This document shows, one piece after another, positions 11,457 through 21,200 of a DNA stretch of 64,000 nucleotides; the stretch's first letter is position 1, and each line of letters begins with the position of its first letter. Source of the DNA: Bettongia penicillata ogilbyi. Its lineage: Eukaryota; Chordata; Mammalia; Diprotodontia; Potoroidae. The notes under the pieces are model-generated. The model did no database searches, was not told where the DNA came from, and worked only from the letters and a program-made list of their open reading frames with translations. The stretch is from the NCBI GenBank assembly GCA_023548195.1, contig JAJHZJ010000311.1, forward strand, positions 10,971,299-11,035,298. The letters run 5' to 3'. A program made the position numbers and the translations under genes.

Positions 11457-12560
11457 ATGCCTAGAAAAGGGAAGAAAAATAAGACTTTAGAGAGTTTTTT
11501 CCAACAAATGCAAATGATCCCGACCTTCGGATGTGACGAAGATGAGGACGTATTCTTGCCATCAGGGAAAGACATGGAGGGCGGGGCCTCAGTACCCCAG
11601 ACACCCCAGGGGGGTGGTGGGTGGGCTCAGGCCCTGGAAGAGCTCAAGAAGGATTTTGAAAAGCAAGTTAGACAGGTGGAGGAAAAACTGGAAAGAGGAA
11701 TGTCAGAGATGCAACAAAAGTATGAAAACCAGGTCAATACCTTGGTAAAGGAGACCCAAAAAAATGCTGAGGAAATTAACACCTTGAAAAATAGGCTCAC
11801 CCAATTGGCAAAGGAGGTTCAAAAAGCCAATGAGGAGAAGAATGCTTTCAAAAGCAGAATGAGCCAAATGGAAAAAGAGGCTCAAAAGCTCACTGAATTT
11901 AATAGCTCTCTCAAAATTAGAATGGAACAGATGGAGTCTAATGACTTTACGAGAAACCAAGAAATCACCAAACAAAACCAAAAGAACGAAAAAATGGAAG
12001 AGAATGTGAAATATCTCATGGGAAAAACAACTGACCTGGAAAATAGATCCAGGAGAGACAATTTAAAAATTATGGGACTACCTGAAAGTCATGATCAAAA
12101 AAAGAGCCTAGACATCATCTTCCATGAAATTATCAAGGAAAACTGCCCTGACAATCTAGAACCAGAGGGCAAAATAAGTATTGAAAGAATCCATCGATCA
12201 CCACCTGAAAGAGATCCAAAAAGAGAAACTCCTAGGAACATTGTGGCCAAATTCCAGAACTCCCAGCTCAAGGAAAAAATCTTACAAGCAGCTAGAAAGA
12301 AACAATTCCAGTACTGTGGAAATACAATCAGGATAACCCAAGATCTAGCAGCTTCTACATTAAGGGATCGAAGGGCGTGGAATAGGATATTCCAGAAGGC
12401 AAAGGAACTAGGACTCAAACCAAGAATCACCTACCCAGCAAAACTGAGTATAATACTTCAAGGGAAAATATGGTCTTTTAATGAAACAGAGGACTTTCAA
12501 TCATTCTTGATGAAAAAACCAGAGCTGAAAAGAAAATTTGACTTTCAAACACAAGAATGA
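11457..12560 (+). CDS. L1-type ORF1 protein, intact, 367 aa
   Basis: Would encode the trimeric RNA-binding and nucleic-acid chaperone protein of L1, which coats its own RNA in cytoplasmic particles. Length 367 aa, against 338 in human. The start MPRKGKKNKTLESFF is chosen because it opens the frame just after the 5'UTR and matches the outer copy. Residues 1-50 are basic then acidic. Residues about 55-195 form a heptad-rich coiled coil (EKEAQKLTEFNSSLKIRMEQ). An RNA-recognition fold starts at about 200 (RRDNLKIMGLPES, then IERIHRSPP at 242-250). The C-terminal domain is about 265-355 (KILQAARKKQFQY, RITYPAKLSIILQGK). No stop or frameshift is seen. No ORF2 follows, so mobility would need L1 enzymes in trans. 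Whether it is expressed is unknown. Confidence 0.9.
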   Translation: MPRKGKKNKTLESFFQQMQMIPTFGCDEDEDVFLPSGKDMEGGASVPQTPQGGGGWAQALEELKKDFEKQVRQVEEKLERGMSEMQQKYENQVNTLVKETQKNAEEINTLKNRLTQLAKEVQKANEEKNAFKSRMSQMEKEAQKLTEFNSSLKIRMEQMESNDFTRNQEITKQNQKNEKMEENVKYLMGKTTDLENRSRRDNLKIMGLPESHDQKKSLDIIFHEIIKENCPDNLEPEGKISIERIHRSPPERDPKRETPRNIVAKFQNSQLKEKILQAARKKQFQYCGNTIRITQDLAASTLRDRRAWNRIFQKAKELGLKPRITYPAKLSIILQGKIWSFNETEDFQSFLMKKPELKRKFDFQTQE

Positions 12561-13562
12561 GAAGAAGCATGAAAAAGTAAACAGCAAAGAGAAGTCTTAA
12601 GGAACTTACTATGAGTGAACTGTTTACATTCCTACATGGAAAGACAATATTTGTAACTATTAAAACTTTTCAGTATCTGGGTAGTTGGTGGGACCATACA
12701 TACACATGTACACGCATGCACACACATACACACATGCACACACATACAGAGATAGAGAGCACAGATTGAACTGAATAGGATGGGACCATACCTTAAAAGA
12801 AACTAGGGTAAATCGTGAGAGAAAAATGTAGGGGGAGGGAAAGGGAAGGGGGTAACTATATGTCATTTAAGAGGCAGGTAGTTTTTCTTAGTGGAGGGAA
12901 AAAGAGGAGAGCTGAGGAAAAAAAAAAAAAAAAACAAGAAGTTTACCCTCATCACATTTGACTAAACGAAGGAGTGAAATGCACACTCATCTTGGTATGA
13001 AAACCTATCTTACAGTATAAGAAAGTGTGGGAGAAAGAGATATTACAAGGGGGGGGGATGATGGAAGGGAGGGCAAAGGGAGGAGGGAGCAATTTGAAGT
13101 CAACACTTGGGGAGGGACAGGATCAAAAGACAGAAGAGAAACAAGGAGGGGCAGGTTAGGAGGGATGGTAATCCAGTTAGTCTTACACAACACGACTATC
13201 AGGGAGGTCATTGGCAAAACTACACAGATATGGCCTATATTGAATTTCCTGCTGTCCCAAAGGGAATGGGTGGGGAGGGAGGGATGGGGAGAATTTGGAA
13301 CTCAAAGTTTTAGGAACAAATGTTTAGTATTGTTGTTGCAACTAGGGAAGAAGACATACAGTTAAGGAGGAATAGAAAGTCATCTGGCCCTACAGGAGAA
13401 AAGAGAAGATGGAGACAAGAGAAGGGAGAGATGACAGAAGAGAGGGCAGATTGGAGATAGGGAAAATTAGATTGCTTGGGGTATTGGGGTGGGGGGAGGG
13501 GATAAAAGGGGAGAAAATTTGGAACCCAAAAATTTGTGAAAATGAATGTAAAAAATTTAAAT

Positions 13563-13593
<31 letters not shown>
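12561..13593 (+). other. Purine-rich 3' region of inner HAL1-type element
   Basis: About 1 kb of A/G-rich, C-poor sequence after ORF1. It includes a (CA)n-like stretch (12697-12748), an internal A-run (12919-12935) and G-runs (13051-13059). It has no protein-coding frame related to reverse transcriptase. It corresponds to the L1 inter-ORF spacer joined to the L1 3' end, and parallels 14029-15020 of the outer copy almost throughout. Confidence 0.75.
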
Positions 13594-13608
13594 GAAAATG
13601 TCAAGGAA
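13594..13608 (+). repeat. 3' target-site duplication of inner element
   Basis: gaaaatgtcaaggaa directly after the A-run. Identical to 10596-10610. Confidence 0.95.
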
Positions 13609-14028
13609 AATTGCCCTGAGATTCTAGAACGAGAGGGCAAAATAAGTATTGAAGGAATCCATTGATCACTGCCTGAAAGAGATCTAAAAAGTGAAACTCC
13701 TGGGAACATTGTGGCCAAATTCCAGAATTCCCAGGTCAAGGAGAAAATATTGCAAGCAGCTAGAAAGAAACAATTCCAGTATTGTGGAAATACAATCAGG
13801 ATAACACAAGATCTAGCAGCTTCTACATTAAGGGATCGAAGGGTGTGGAATAGGATATTCCAGAAGTCAAAGGAACTAGGACTCAAACCAAGAATCACCT
13901 ACCCAGCAAAACTTAGTATAATACTTCAAGGGAAAATATGGTCTTTCAATGAAATAGAGGACTTTCAATCATTCTTGATGAAAAGACCAGAGCTGAAAAG
14001 AAAATTTGGCTTTCAAACACAAGAATGA

Positions 14029-15025
14029 GAAGAAGCATGAAAAAGTAAACAGCAAAGAGAAGTCATGAGGGACTTACCAAACTTGTACATTCCTACATGG
14101 AAAGATAATATTTGTAACTCTTGAAACTTTTTAGTATCTGGGTAGTTGGTGGGATTACACATACACACACACACACACATGCACGCACACAGAGAGACAG
14201 AGCACAGAGTGAATTGAATAGGGTGGGATCATATCTTAAAAAATGAAGTTAAGCAGTGAGAGAGAAATGTATTGGGAGGAGAGAGGGAGAAATGGAATGG
14301 GGCAAATTATGTCTCATAGAAGAGTTAGGCAGGAGACTTTTTAGTGGAGGAAAAAGAGGAGACCTGAGAGAAAAACATGAAGTTTACCCTCATCACATTC
14401 GACTAAAGGAAGGAATAAAATGCACACTCATTTTGGTATGAAAACCTATCTTACAATATAGGAAAGTGGGGGAGAAGGGGATAAGCAGGGTGGGGGGGAT
14501 GATAGAAGGGAGGGCAATGGGAGGAGGGAGCAATTTGAAGTCAACACTCTTGGGGAGGGACAGGATCAAAAGAGAGAATAGAAGCAATGGGGGGCAGGAT
14601 AGAATGGAGGGAAGTATAGTTAGTCTTACACAACATGACTATTATGGAAGCCATTTGCAAAAGGAGACAGATGTGGCCTATATTGAATTGCCTGCCTTCC
14701 CAAAGGGAATGGGTGGAGAGGGAGGGGTGGGGGGAAGTTGGAACTCAAAGTTTTAGGAACAACTGTTGAGTATTGTTCTTGCTACTAGGAAATGAGAAAT
14801 ACAGGTAATGGGGAATAGAAAGTTATCTGGCCCTACATGACAAAAGAGAAGATGGGGACAAGGGAAGGGAGAGATGATAGAATAGAGGGGAGATTGGTGA
14901 TAGGGGCAATTAGAATGGTTGGTGTATTGGGGTGGGGGAGAGGGGACAAATGGGGAGAAAATTTGGAGCCCAAAATTTTGTGAAAATGAATGTAAAAAGT
15001 CAAATAATCAAACAAACAAACAAAC

Positions 15026-15030
<5 letters not shown>
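14029..15030 (+). other. 3' region of outer HAL1-type element
   Basis: Parallels the inner element's 3' region in order and content, including a CA-rich stretch (14157-14190), purine-rich spacer and gagaaaatttggagcccaaa near the end. The tail is (AAAC)n at 15008-15028 followed by (AT)n instead of poly-A. The minus- and plus-strand small frames here are chance frames in biased sequence. Confidence 0.75.

Positions 15031-15069
<39 letters not shown>
15030..15069 (+). repeat. (AT)n microsatellite in element tail
   Basis: About 40 bp of uninterrupted AT dinucleotide, grown from the 3' tail of the outer HAL1-type element. Confidence 0.95.
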
Positions 15070-15070
<1 letters not shown>

Positions 15071-15074
<4 letters not shown>

Positions 15075-15081
15075 ACATAAT
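15071..15081 (+). repeat. 3' target-site duplication of outer element
   Basis: aacaacataat, one mismatch from 9240-9250. Immediately after it the interrupted L1 3'UTR resumes. Confidence 0.6.
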
Positions 15082-15222
15082 GCAATGACTAACTTTGATT
15101 TACTTGTCTCTGTTTAGCAATGCAAGGATCTAAGACAAATCCAAATGACTCATGATGAAAAATACTAACCACATCCAGGAAAATAATTATGGAGTTTAAA
15201 TGCAGATGGAAGCATACTATTT

Positions 15223-15259
<37 letters not shown>

Positions 15260-15460
15260 TTACTTCTGTCTCTGTCATTTCTTCTTTCTTGTGGTTTCTT
15301 CCATAGGTTCTAATTCCTTTTTACATCATGACTAATGTGAAAATATGTTTACTATGTAGCCTTGGAATAGAAGAGTGGAAGGATGGTGAGAAAATTTGGA
15401 ACTCAAAAACTTATGGAAATGAATGGCAAAGACAAAAATAAATTAATTTATTAATCTGAA
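15082..15460 (+). mobile_element. L1 3'UTR, second part of split L1
   Basis: Continues the L1 broken at 9239. Landmarks are tttagcaatgcaaggatcta, gactcatgatgaaaaatact, tgcagatggaagcatactat, tcatgactaatgtgaaaata and gagaaaatttggaactcaaa, ending near an A/T-rich tail at 15435-15465. A (CT)n tract at 15223-15259 has expanded in the pyrimidine-rich part. The same landmarks recur in the L1 end at 50.7-51.1 kb. Confidence 0.85.
15223..15259 (+). repeat. (CT)n microsatellite
   Basis: About 37 bp of TC/CT repeats with one interruption (ttt), within an L1 3'UTR. Confidence 0.95.
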
Positions 15461-15463
15461 AAA

Positions 15464-16880
15464 AGAACATTCAATAGTAAAGAGATATTCAAAACATTTT
15501 TAGAAAGAAAACCAGAGCTAAAGAGATTATTTGTTTGTAAAATGCCCTAAGCAATAAAACTGATAAACATAATTAATGATGTAAAATACAAAATCAAAAA
15601 CCACATAATCACTTCAATAGATTCAAGAAAAGACTTTGACAAAGTACAATACTCTTCTATGCTAAAAACCCTAAACAGTATAGACAGAGGGACCTTTAAA
15701 AAGCATTTATTTAAAAACAAAAGTAAGCAGCATATGCATATACTATATGCATATGTGGACATACTATAACATTTTCCAGAAAGTAAAGAAATGAAGAAAG
15801 GACGCCCATTCTCCTAACTGTTATTTGATATAGCTCTGGAAATGCTTGCAACAGCAATAAGAAAAGATAGGGAAAATAAAGGCACAATGATGGACAAAGA
15901 AGAAATAAATGTATCCCTATTTGCTTTTGATAAGGTGGTTTTCATGGAAAATTCTAGGGAATAATCACAGATGCTGAGACAACTAATAGGTTCAGTAAAG
16001 TGGCAGACTAATAAATTAATCCTCCAAAAATCAATAATTATTTCTAGATAAAAATAACAAAACAAAATAAGCAATGATAAAACATGGAAATCCCATTTTA
16101 AATAACTATAACATTCAGAAAATATCTGGAGATCAACCTAACAAAGCACACAAAAGGCTTGTATAGATTTAATTTCTAAGTGCTTCTTAAAGAAATAAAG
16201 AATAAGTAGCTGGAGGAATATTCAATGCTTGTATTTAGGCAGTGTCAATATGATAAAATAACATACTACCAAAATTAATTTGAACTTTTAATACTATACC
16301 AATCAAATTATCAAAAGGATACTTTGTAGAACTGGATAAAAGGATAATAAAATTCATTGGAAAAACGAAACATCTAGAATGTTCAGGGAAACAATTTTGT
16401 AACTTAAAAATATAGAAATAAATGAATAGAACAGACTAGACAAGGGAAAAATCAGAGAGAACTTAATCACTCCATTTTTGATAAAGAAGAAAACATAAAT
16501 TATTGGGGGGAAAGTCCTGGTTTGATTAAAAACTACCAGGAAAACTGGGAAACATTATGGCAGTAATTTAATTTAGGTTATCACCTTACACCATATTCCA
16601 CAATGCATTGTAAATGGATGTACAACCTTAATATTAACGACTACACAAAACAAATCAATAAAAGAGAAACATCCTATATCATTCATAACTATGAGTAAAA
16701 GATGTATTCTTAAGTAAAGAAGAAATAGAAGCAATTACAAGCGATAAAAGATAATTTCAGTTACATGAAGCTGAAAAGCTTCTGCACAGACAATATTAGT
16801 GTACCCAAGATAAGAAGGAAAGTGGTTTGTTGGGGGTGGGAGGGATGCATTTATATGAAATTTATCTGATAAAAGTTGGG
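15464..16880 (+). pseudogene. Old L1: ORF1 end joined to ORF2 RT and C-terminus
   Basis: Begins with an ORF1 C-terminal scrap (about 15480-15547, ending RKPELKRLFVCKMP in translation). It passes directly into ORF2 at RT motif A (SIDSRKDFDKVQ, about 15615-15650). The catalytic box has decayed to SLFAFDKVVFMENS (about 15915-15956). The ORF2 C-terminal region follows to about 16860, with many stops. The endonuclease and inter-ORF spacer are missing, so an internal deletion or two abutting fragments must be invoked. More diverged than the 5-6 kb L1. Confidence 0.75.
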
Positions 16881-17369
16881 TATCTATAATTTTATATCTA
16901 CAATGATATAGATATATCCACATATATAAAGTATACTACAGTAACTAGTACATATATAAATATATATGTAGTGCAAATCATATTAAATGACATACACGGT
17001 ATATATTTGTACATATATAACAATATGCACCATATCCCTACACACCCCAACTCTACCCTTCAGTGGAGGTGGGAGGTCCTCAGGTATTACACATTGTATG
17101 TGTTTTCTGAATTTTTCATTGTATTAATAAGATTATTAGATTTCTGTTCTAAAAATGATTATTTATAATATGAGATGGCTCTTTAGAAGAAAAGAAGTGA
17201 TACTTAAAATAACTATGATGATGTAAGAAACAGAAGATATCAATAAAAGAATGAAATAAGATTCTAATGTTCCTTAGAATTCTAAAACTATGATCCTAGC
17301 ACCAAGAATAATATTTTGTTTGCAGTATGCACTCTAGAAATGCATCTTGCATTTGCAGATTTGAAGCAA
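16881..17369. other. AT-rich DNA with possible L1-tail remnant
   Basis: TA-rich microsatellite-like sequence (16900-17030), then a CT/GT segment (17040-17170, containing gtggaggtgggaggtcctca) that may be a diverged retroposon 3' tail. No coding frame. Family uncertain. Confidence 0.35.
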
Positions 17370-18165
17370 AGTCCCTCTTTTTTTAAAAAAAATTATTTAC
17401 TTTATTTTGAACTTAGGAATTAAAACAAGCATTCCAATAACACAGTAGAACATGAAACTGCAAAATTATTATGTATGACTTGCTATTCCTTTTAAATACA
17501 TAATAAAATTATCACGTAACCTTTTTTTCTTCTCTACCTCACCCCAGAGATGATTGCTATTAGACACAAATATATCTATATATTTATAATATTTGAATAT
17601 AAATAGTAAATGTAATATTATATTGTAATTAACGTCAATATGTCAACACATTCTCATATCAATAACATAAATATATGCATATATTTATAAATATTATAAT
17701 ATCAATAGTTATATTAATAATAAATAATTATAAATGCTAATTATATAATATAAATTATAATTAATAAGTATATTAATACTTAATAATTAATATAATAAAT
17801 ATTTATAAATATTTATAAATGTATTCATATATAAACATATATGTGTGCTTTGCAAAATCATTCTATACATATTTCTATTGATCAGTTCATTCACTGATTG
17901 CAGATAGCATCTTCCTTCATAGGGCCATTGTAATTAAATTGGGTATTTATAACAGTTAAAATGACTTAGTGACTGTTCATGAAGCAATATTGCTATTATT
18001 GCATTTAACATTCTCTTGGTTCTCATTTTACTCTCCATTATTTTGTGCAAGTCTATCTGCGCTTTTTTCTAAAGTGTTCACGCTCATTCTTTCTTATAGT
18101 ACAGTATATTCCATCAGAGCCATATACCACGGTGTGTTCAGCCAATCCCATCAAAGTGCTTCTTA
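17370..18165 (-). mobile_element. L1 3'UTR and ORF2 end, minus strand
   Basis: Reverse-oriented L1 3' end. The left side is T-rich (ttttttaaaaaaaattattt) and contains 'cttgctattccttttaaat', 'gagatgattgctattagaca' and 'cagatagcatcttccttcat'. The right side has the ORF2-end block 'acattctcttggttctc ... cagtatattccatcagagcc ... tgttcagccaatccc'. A TA-rich expansion (17575-17850) lies inside. 5'-truncated at about 18165. Confidence 0.8.
17575..17850. repeat. TA-rich low-complexity tract
   Basis: About 275 bp almost purely A and T, with irregular tata/ataat repeats, replacing a short TA/TG stretch of the L1 3'UTR. Confidence 0.85.
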
Positions 18166-18650
18166 TGAATATCTTTTGTCCCAATGCCAAGCTCCTTTCT
18201 TATTGGAAATCCCTGTACAGATTGCCTATGTCATTTTTCTGGTATTCCTTGTTTCTTTGTCTGGGTTTCTGGTCCTTGCTGCTTGACTAATCAGCACTTG
18301 AGTGCACTCATTGCTTAACTCTGACTTGTGATTGATGAGTCAAATTATCCCTCTGATCTTACCTGGCTATTGATATTACTACCATTCTTCATGTACCTGA
18401 TAATTGGTAACAGTATATGTCCCCACTCTATATTTCCCATCCCAACTTCCATTATAGAACCTAGACCTGTGTATTCCTTAAACTTCCTAATACCAACCCC
18501 ATGCTTTGTGTCCTTGTCCATTTACCAGTCATAGTTCAGCACTGACAAAAAAGGAATGTCTCTTACATAAAGAAATTCAGAGAAGATCATTGCACAAATT
18601 CCCAGGAAATTCTAATTGAACAACTTTCTTTATCAAAAAGTTTTTTCTTT
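18166..18650. other. Unassigned, no gene seen
   Basis: Pyrimidine-rich sequence with chance plus-strand frames (for example 18328-18534). No recognised repeat or exon signal pair. Confidence 0.35.
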
Positions 18651-18654
18651 AGGT

Positions 18655-18925
18655 CATATAATAAACACTTGAAGTATGGAAAACATGAGTTGAAATCCTA
18701 TCTTATATATCTTATTACCCTGGCTGAGTCATTTAGCCTCTCCTAGCTTTTTCTCATCTGCAAAGTAGGCATGATACCAGCACCTATCTTACAAGACTAT
18801 TGTGAAAACTGAATAAGGATTGAATAAGGATTTATTAAGTGCCTGTTATCTTCCAGGCTCTGTGCTAAGCGCTGAGAACAGAAAGAAGGGAAAAATTGTC
18901 TCTGCCCTCAAAGAGTTTACTAACA
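18655..18925 (+). mobile_element. MIR/CORE-SINE with tail block
   Basis: 'gctgagtcatttagcctctc' and 'ttctcatctgcaaagtaggc' give the CORE-SINE body. It is followed by 'ttattaagtgcctgttatct', 'tctgtgctaagcgctgagaa' and 'ctctgccctcaaagagttta', a common old marsupial tail block. Possibly two adjoining elements. Confidence 0.6.
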
Positions 18926-19600
18926 GGGAGGCATTTTGAAAACCTTTTAACTTTGTATAAATATTAATATTGTTACTATTATATCTCCTATTTTTCAGAC
19001 TTCATTATTGAGCTTAGAAGACAAACTTTTAAAGCCATGAAATGAAAGATATCTAAACGCTTTGATCTCCTCCCAAATCTTCTCTGCTTATACGCAAATA
19101 TATACAGTTCCCTAGATGTCTTCCTCCTAAAATTCACTAACATTGCTACATAGAATTCCTAATGACTAAAGATTACTAATTACTAAAGATTAGAGACAGT
19201 ATCTAAGCAAATAATGAAAGTTCCAAACCTCTACAAATGCACAATTCAACTTCTTTTAAAAATATTTAATCTTTTTTCTTTATGAATAGTACAGACCATC
19301 TTAAATATCTGACAGAATAATTTTCAAGTAATAATGTATGATTTTAAGCTTTTATTCATTGATGATATTTTAGACTATTGGTAAATGTACTCTTGTGTGT
19401 CCAATGACCAATGAATGTACATACACCATGTGGAAGTCAATATTTTCAATCTTGACATTTTCAATGTCAAAAAAGAGAGAATGAAGTCATAGGTAAATGA
19501 AAGCTGGTGTATTCGATTTATTCATGGGCAAAAAGCAACATCATTTGATGTGACCCTTGGTCATTTGATACTCCAGTACTCCTTCCAAAAAGATGACCAT
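18926..19600. other. Unassigned AT-rich DNA
   Basis: No gene, clear repeat or regulatory element recognised. Confidence 0.35.
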
Positions 19601-19965
19601 AAAGAGAATGGTAGATTGCATGCTAACTTCTGGGTTAGCGATTTATTTACACTCCTGGAAAAAACTTATCTTTACAAATTGCCTCCATTTTTCAAGCCCT
19701 CATTCACTTCTCTACGCAGTCCCATCTGACTTCAGTTTATCTGAAATAATTCTCTCTGAGATCACCAATGATCTCTATTAGCTACAGTTTAAAGGTCTTT
19801 CCCCAATACTCATCCTTCTTAACTCATTTGCCTCATTTGACCCTGCCAATCATCGACTCTCCTGGATATGCTTTCCTTCTGGGGTTTCCATGTTTCTTCT
19901 AGATCTGCTCCTGTCTTGTTGATCTTTCTTAGTCATCACTGAAGAATCATCAACATGTCCTGCCT
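19601..19965 (+). pseudogene. L2 LINE fragment (reverse-transcriptase region)
   Basis: Plus-strand wording of mammalian L2: 'gagatcaccaatgatctct', 'actcatccttcttaactcat', and a decayed RT motif A at about 19836-19860 (FDPANHRLS in translation, for the L2 '..DTVDH..'). Ancient and non-functional. Confidence 0.6.
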
Positions 19966-19999
19966 CAAGTGTGGGTGTAACCCAAAGTTTTCATTTATT

Positions 20000-20122
20000 T
20001 CTCTGCATCCTGTCCCTTTAATAAAATGCTTTTTTCTGTGATGTTTAGATTTAGTCAAAGGGCTGCACTTGAGGACCTAGAGGGCTACATGCAGCTTCAA
20101 GGCCTCAGGTTCCCCATCCCTG
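20000..20122 (-). mobile_element. hAT/Charlie-type DNA transposon end
   Basis: Ends in caggttccccatccctg (20106-20122), the reverse complement of the common hAT terminal repeat of the form caggg.tggggaacctg. The subterminal block 'tttagtcaaagggctgcact' and 'ttaataaaatgctttttt' fit an OposCharlie-like family. Only one end is present, and it splits the surrounding L2. Confidence 0.55.
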
Positions 20123-20135
20123 TTCTAGCCAAACT

Positions 20136-20328
20136 GACCTTTCTTTTCCTTATATACAACATTGTGCCTCCTGATCTCTGTGTTTTTAGCCAGGATGTTC
20201 TTTCTCTTCATCTCTGCCTTTCAGACTATGTAACTAATTTCAAGGCTCAGATCCAGTGCCAGCTCCTTAAAGAGGTCTTCCTTAATCCCCCTTGTTTTTA
20301 CCTTTTGGCCAGAAATAATAAATAAATA
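20136..20328 (+). mobile_element. L2 LINE 3' region
   Basis: 'ccaggatgttctttctcttc' ... 'ggctcagatccagtgccagc' ... 'aaagaggtcttccttaatcc' is the L2 3' block, on the plus strand. Probably the continuation of the L2 at 19.6-19.96 kb after the hAT end. Confidence 0.65.
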
Positions 20329-20339
20329 TTTATTTATTG

Positions 20340-21200
20340 TGAGCATATTGAATGCTCAAATCTAAATTTACTTCTTTGCAATCTCCATCTCCAATGGTTC
20401 TAGTTCCACCTTCTAGGGTCAGATAGAAGAAGTCCAATCTCATTTATGCATAATGCCTTTTAGAGTGCTAAAAGACAACTATTACATCCTTGGTGAATTT
20501 TCTCTTTTCTCAGCTCATCACTATCAATTCCTTCAATAGATCCAAGGAGAACTTTGAGTTGCATTTTTTTTTTTTTTTTTTGCTATTCTAGCTGTCTTCT
20601 TCTGGATATTCTTCTGTTTATTGGTGTCCTTTTCTAAATGTTGATGTTAAAAACTAAGCAGGATCCTCTGGGTATGGTCTAATCAGGCTAGAGTACAAAA
20701 GGACTATCCCTATTTCATTTTTACTTTTCCATGCAGTCCAAATTTGCATCAACTTTATTGTCTGTCTTCCCTAATTCTTGAAACATGTAAAGTAAGCCAC
20801 CAGACCTATTCTTTTTTTCCTGAAAAAACAATAACCAAAACAAAACCTGCTGTCTAACTAATCCTCCCCAATCTTGCACTTGCAGTGTAAATGCTTGAAA
20901 CCTAAGTGTAAAATTTTATATTCGCCTCTGCTACATTTCACCTCAACAGATTCAGTCCAATGTTCTTACCTATTGACATCTTTTTTCAGATCTTGACGTG
21001 ACAATCCAATAAGATTATGGCTCTCAGATTTTCATCATCTGAGAATGTGATAAACAGTACTATCTGGTTTTTGATCTCATTGATTTGTGAGGCAATCTTG
21101 GACATATGCTGATCTATCTCAACACTTCATGGGGAAAATTGCAGCATAATCTAGATATTAAAACACAGCTCGTGTTTTTTTTCTTTTAAGACAAATATTA
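20340..21200 (-). pseudogene. CR1/L3 LINE, minus strand
   Basis: Reverse-oriented CR1/L3. 'tctggatattcttctgttta', 'gggtatggtctaatcaggct' and 'ctgtctaactaatcctcccc' follow the family order. Minus-strand translation at about 21021-21057 gives LFITFSDDENLR, the RT catalytic box with both Asp residues kept. A T-run at 20563-20581 interrupts it. Ancient, with many stops. Confidence 0.75.

Larger units (their letters stand above)
10611..13593 (+). mobile_element. Inner HAL1-type element, full length with intact ORF1
   Basis: A 2,983-bp non-LTR element. The 5' end is gggggcggagccaagatggc. It has a GC-rich 5'UTR of 846 bp, an intact ORF1 (11457-12560) and a purine-rich 3' region. It ends in an A-run (13576-13593) after an ATAAATAAATAAATT stretch. 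A perfect 15-bp duplication flanks it. There is no ORF2: ORF1 is followed by about 1 kb of G/A-rich spacer. The 3' end (gagaaaatttggaacccaaa) resembles the L1 3' end at 15.4 kb (gagaaaatttggaactcaaa), which would let L1 reverse transcriptase recognise it. Half-L1 (HAL1) elements are known in mammals, to my knowledge including opossum. Clean boundaries and the intact frame indicate it is much younger than its host element. Confidence 0.9.
9939..14028 (+). pseudogene. Outer HAL1-type ORF1, split and with stops
   Basis: L1-type ORF1 that once encoded an RNA-binding chaperone. Exact start MPRKGKKHKTIEGYF at 9939. A TAA at 10191-10193 replaces the CAA of the intact copy. The same frame then resumes and runs to 10610, with a net 9-base loss around codon 180. 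A 2,983-bp element interrupts it at 10611-13593. Downstream it resumes as ENVKENCPE. A TGA at 13663-13665 replaces CGA (CpG decay). The C-terminal domain is then intact (RITYPAKLSIILQGK) and ends FGFQTQE at about 14025. Both stops may predate or postdate the inner insertion. Confidence 0.9.
9251..15070 (+). mobile_element. Outer HAL1-type element (ORF1-only L1), interrupted
   Basis: A full-length but decayed half-L1. The 5' end is at about 9261 (gggggaggagccaagatggt), followed by the 5'UTR to 9938. ORF1 runs 9939-10610, is broken by an inserted element, then resumes 13594-14028. A purine-rich 3' region runs 14029-15020 and ends in an (AAAC)n/(AT)n tail. No reverse-transcriptase sequence lies between ORF1 and the tail. 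Without the inner insertion it would be about 2.8 kb. It inserted into an L1 3' end, so three generations of L1-family elements are stacked here. Confidence 0.85.

Noticed and set aside
13027..14756. Several 70-112 codon plus and minus frames
   Set aside because: They lie in purine-rich element 3' regions or are copies of the ORF1 C-terminus already annotated.
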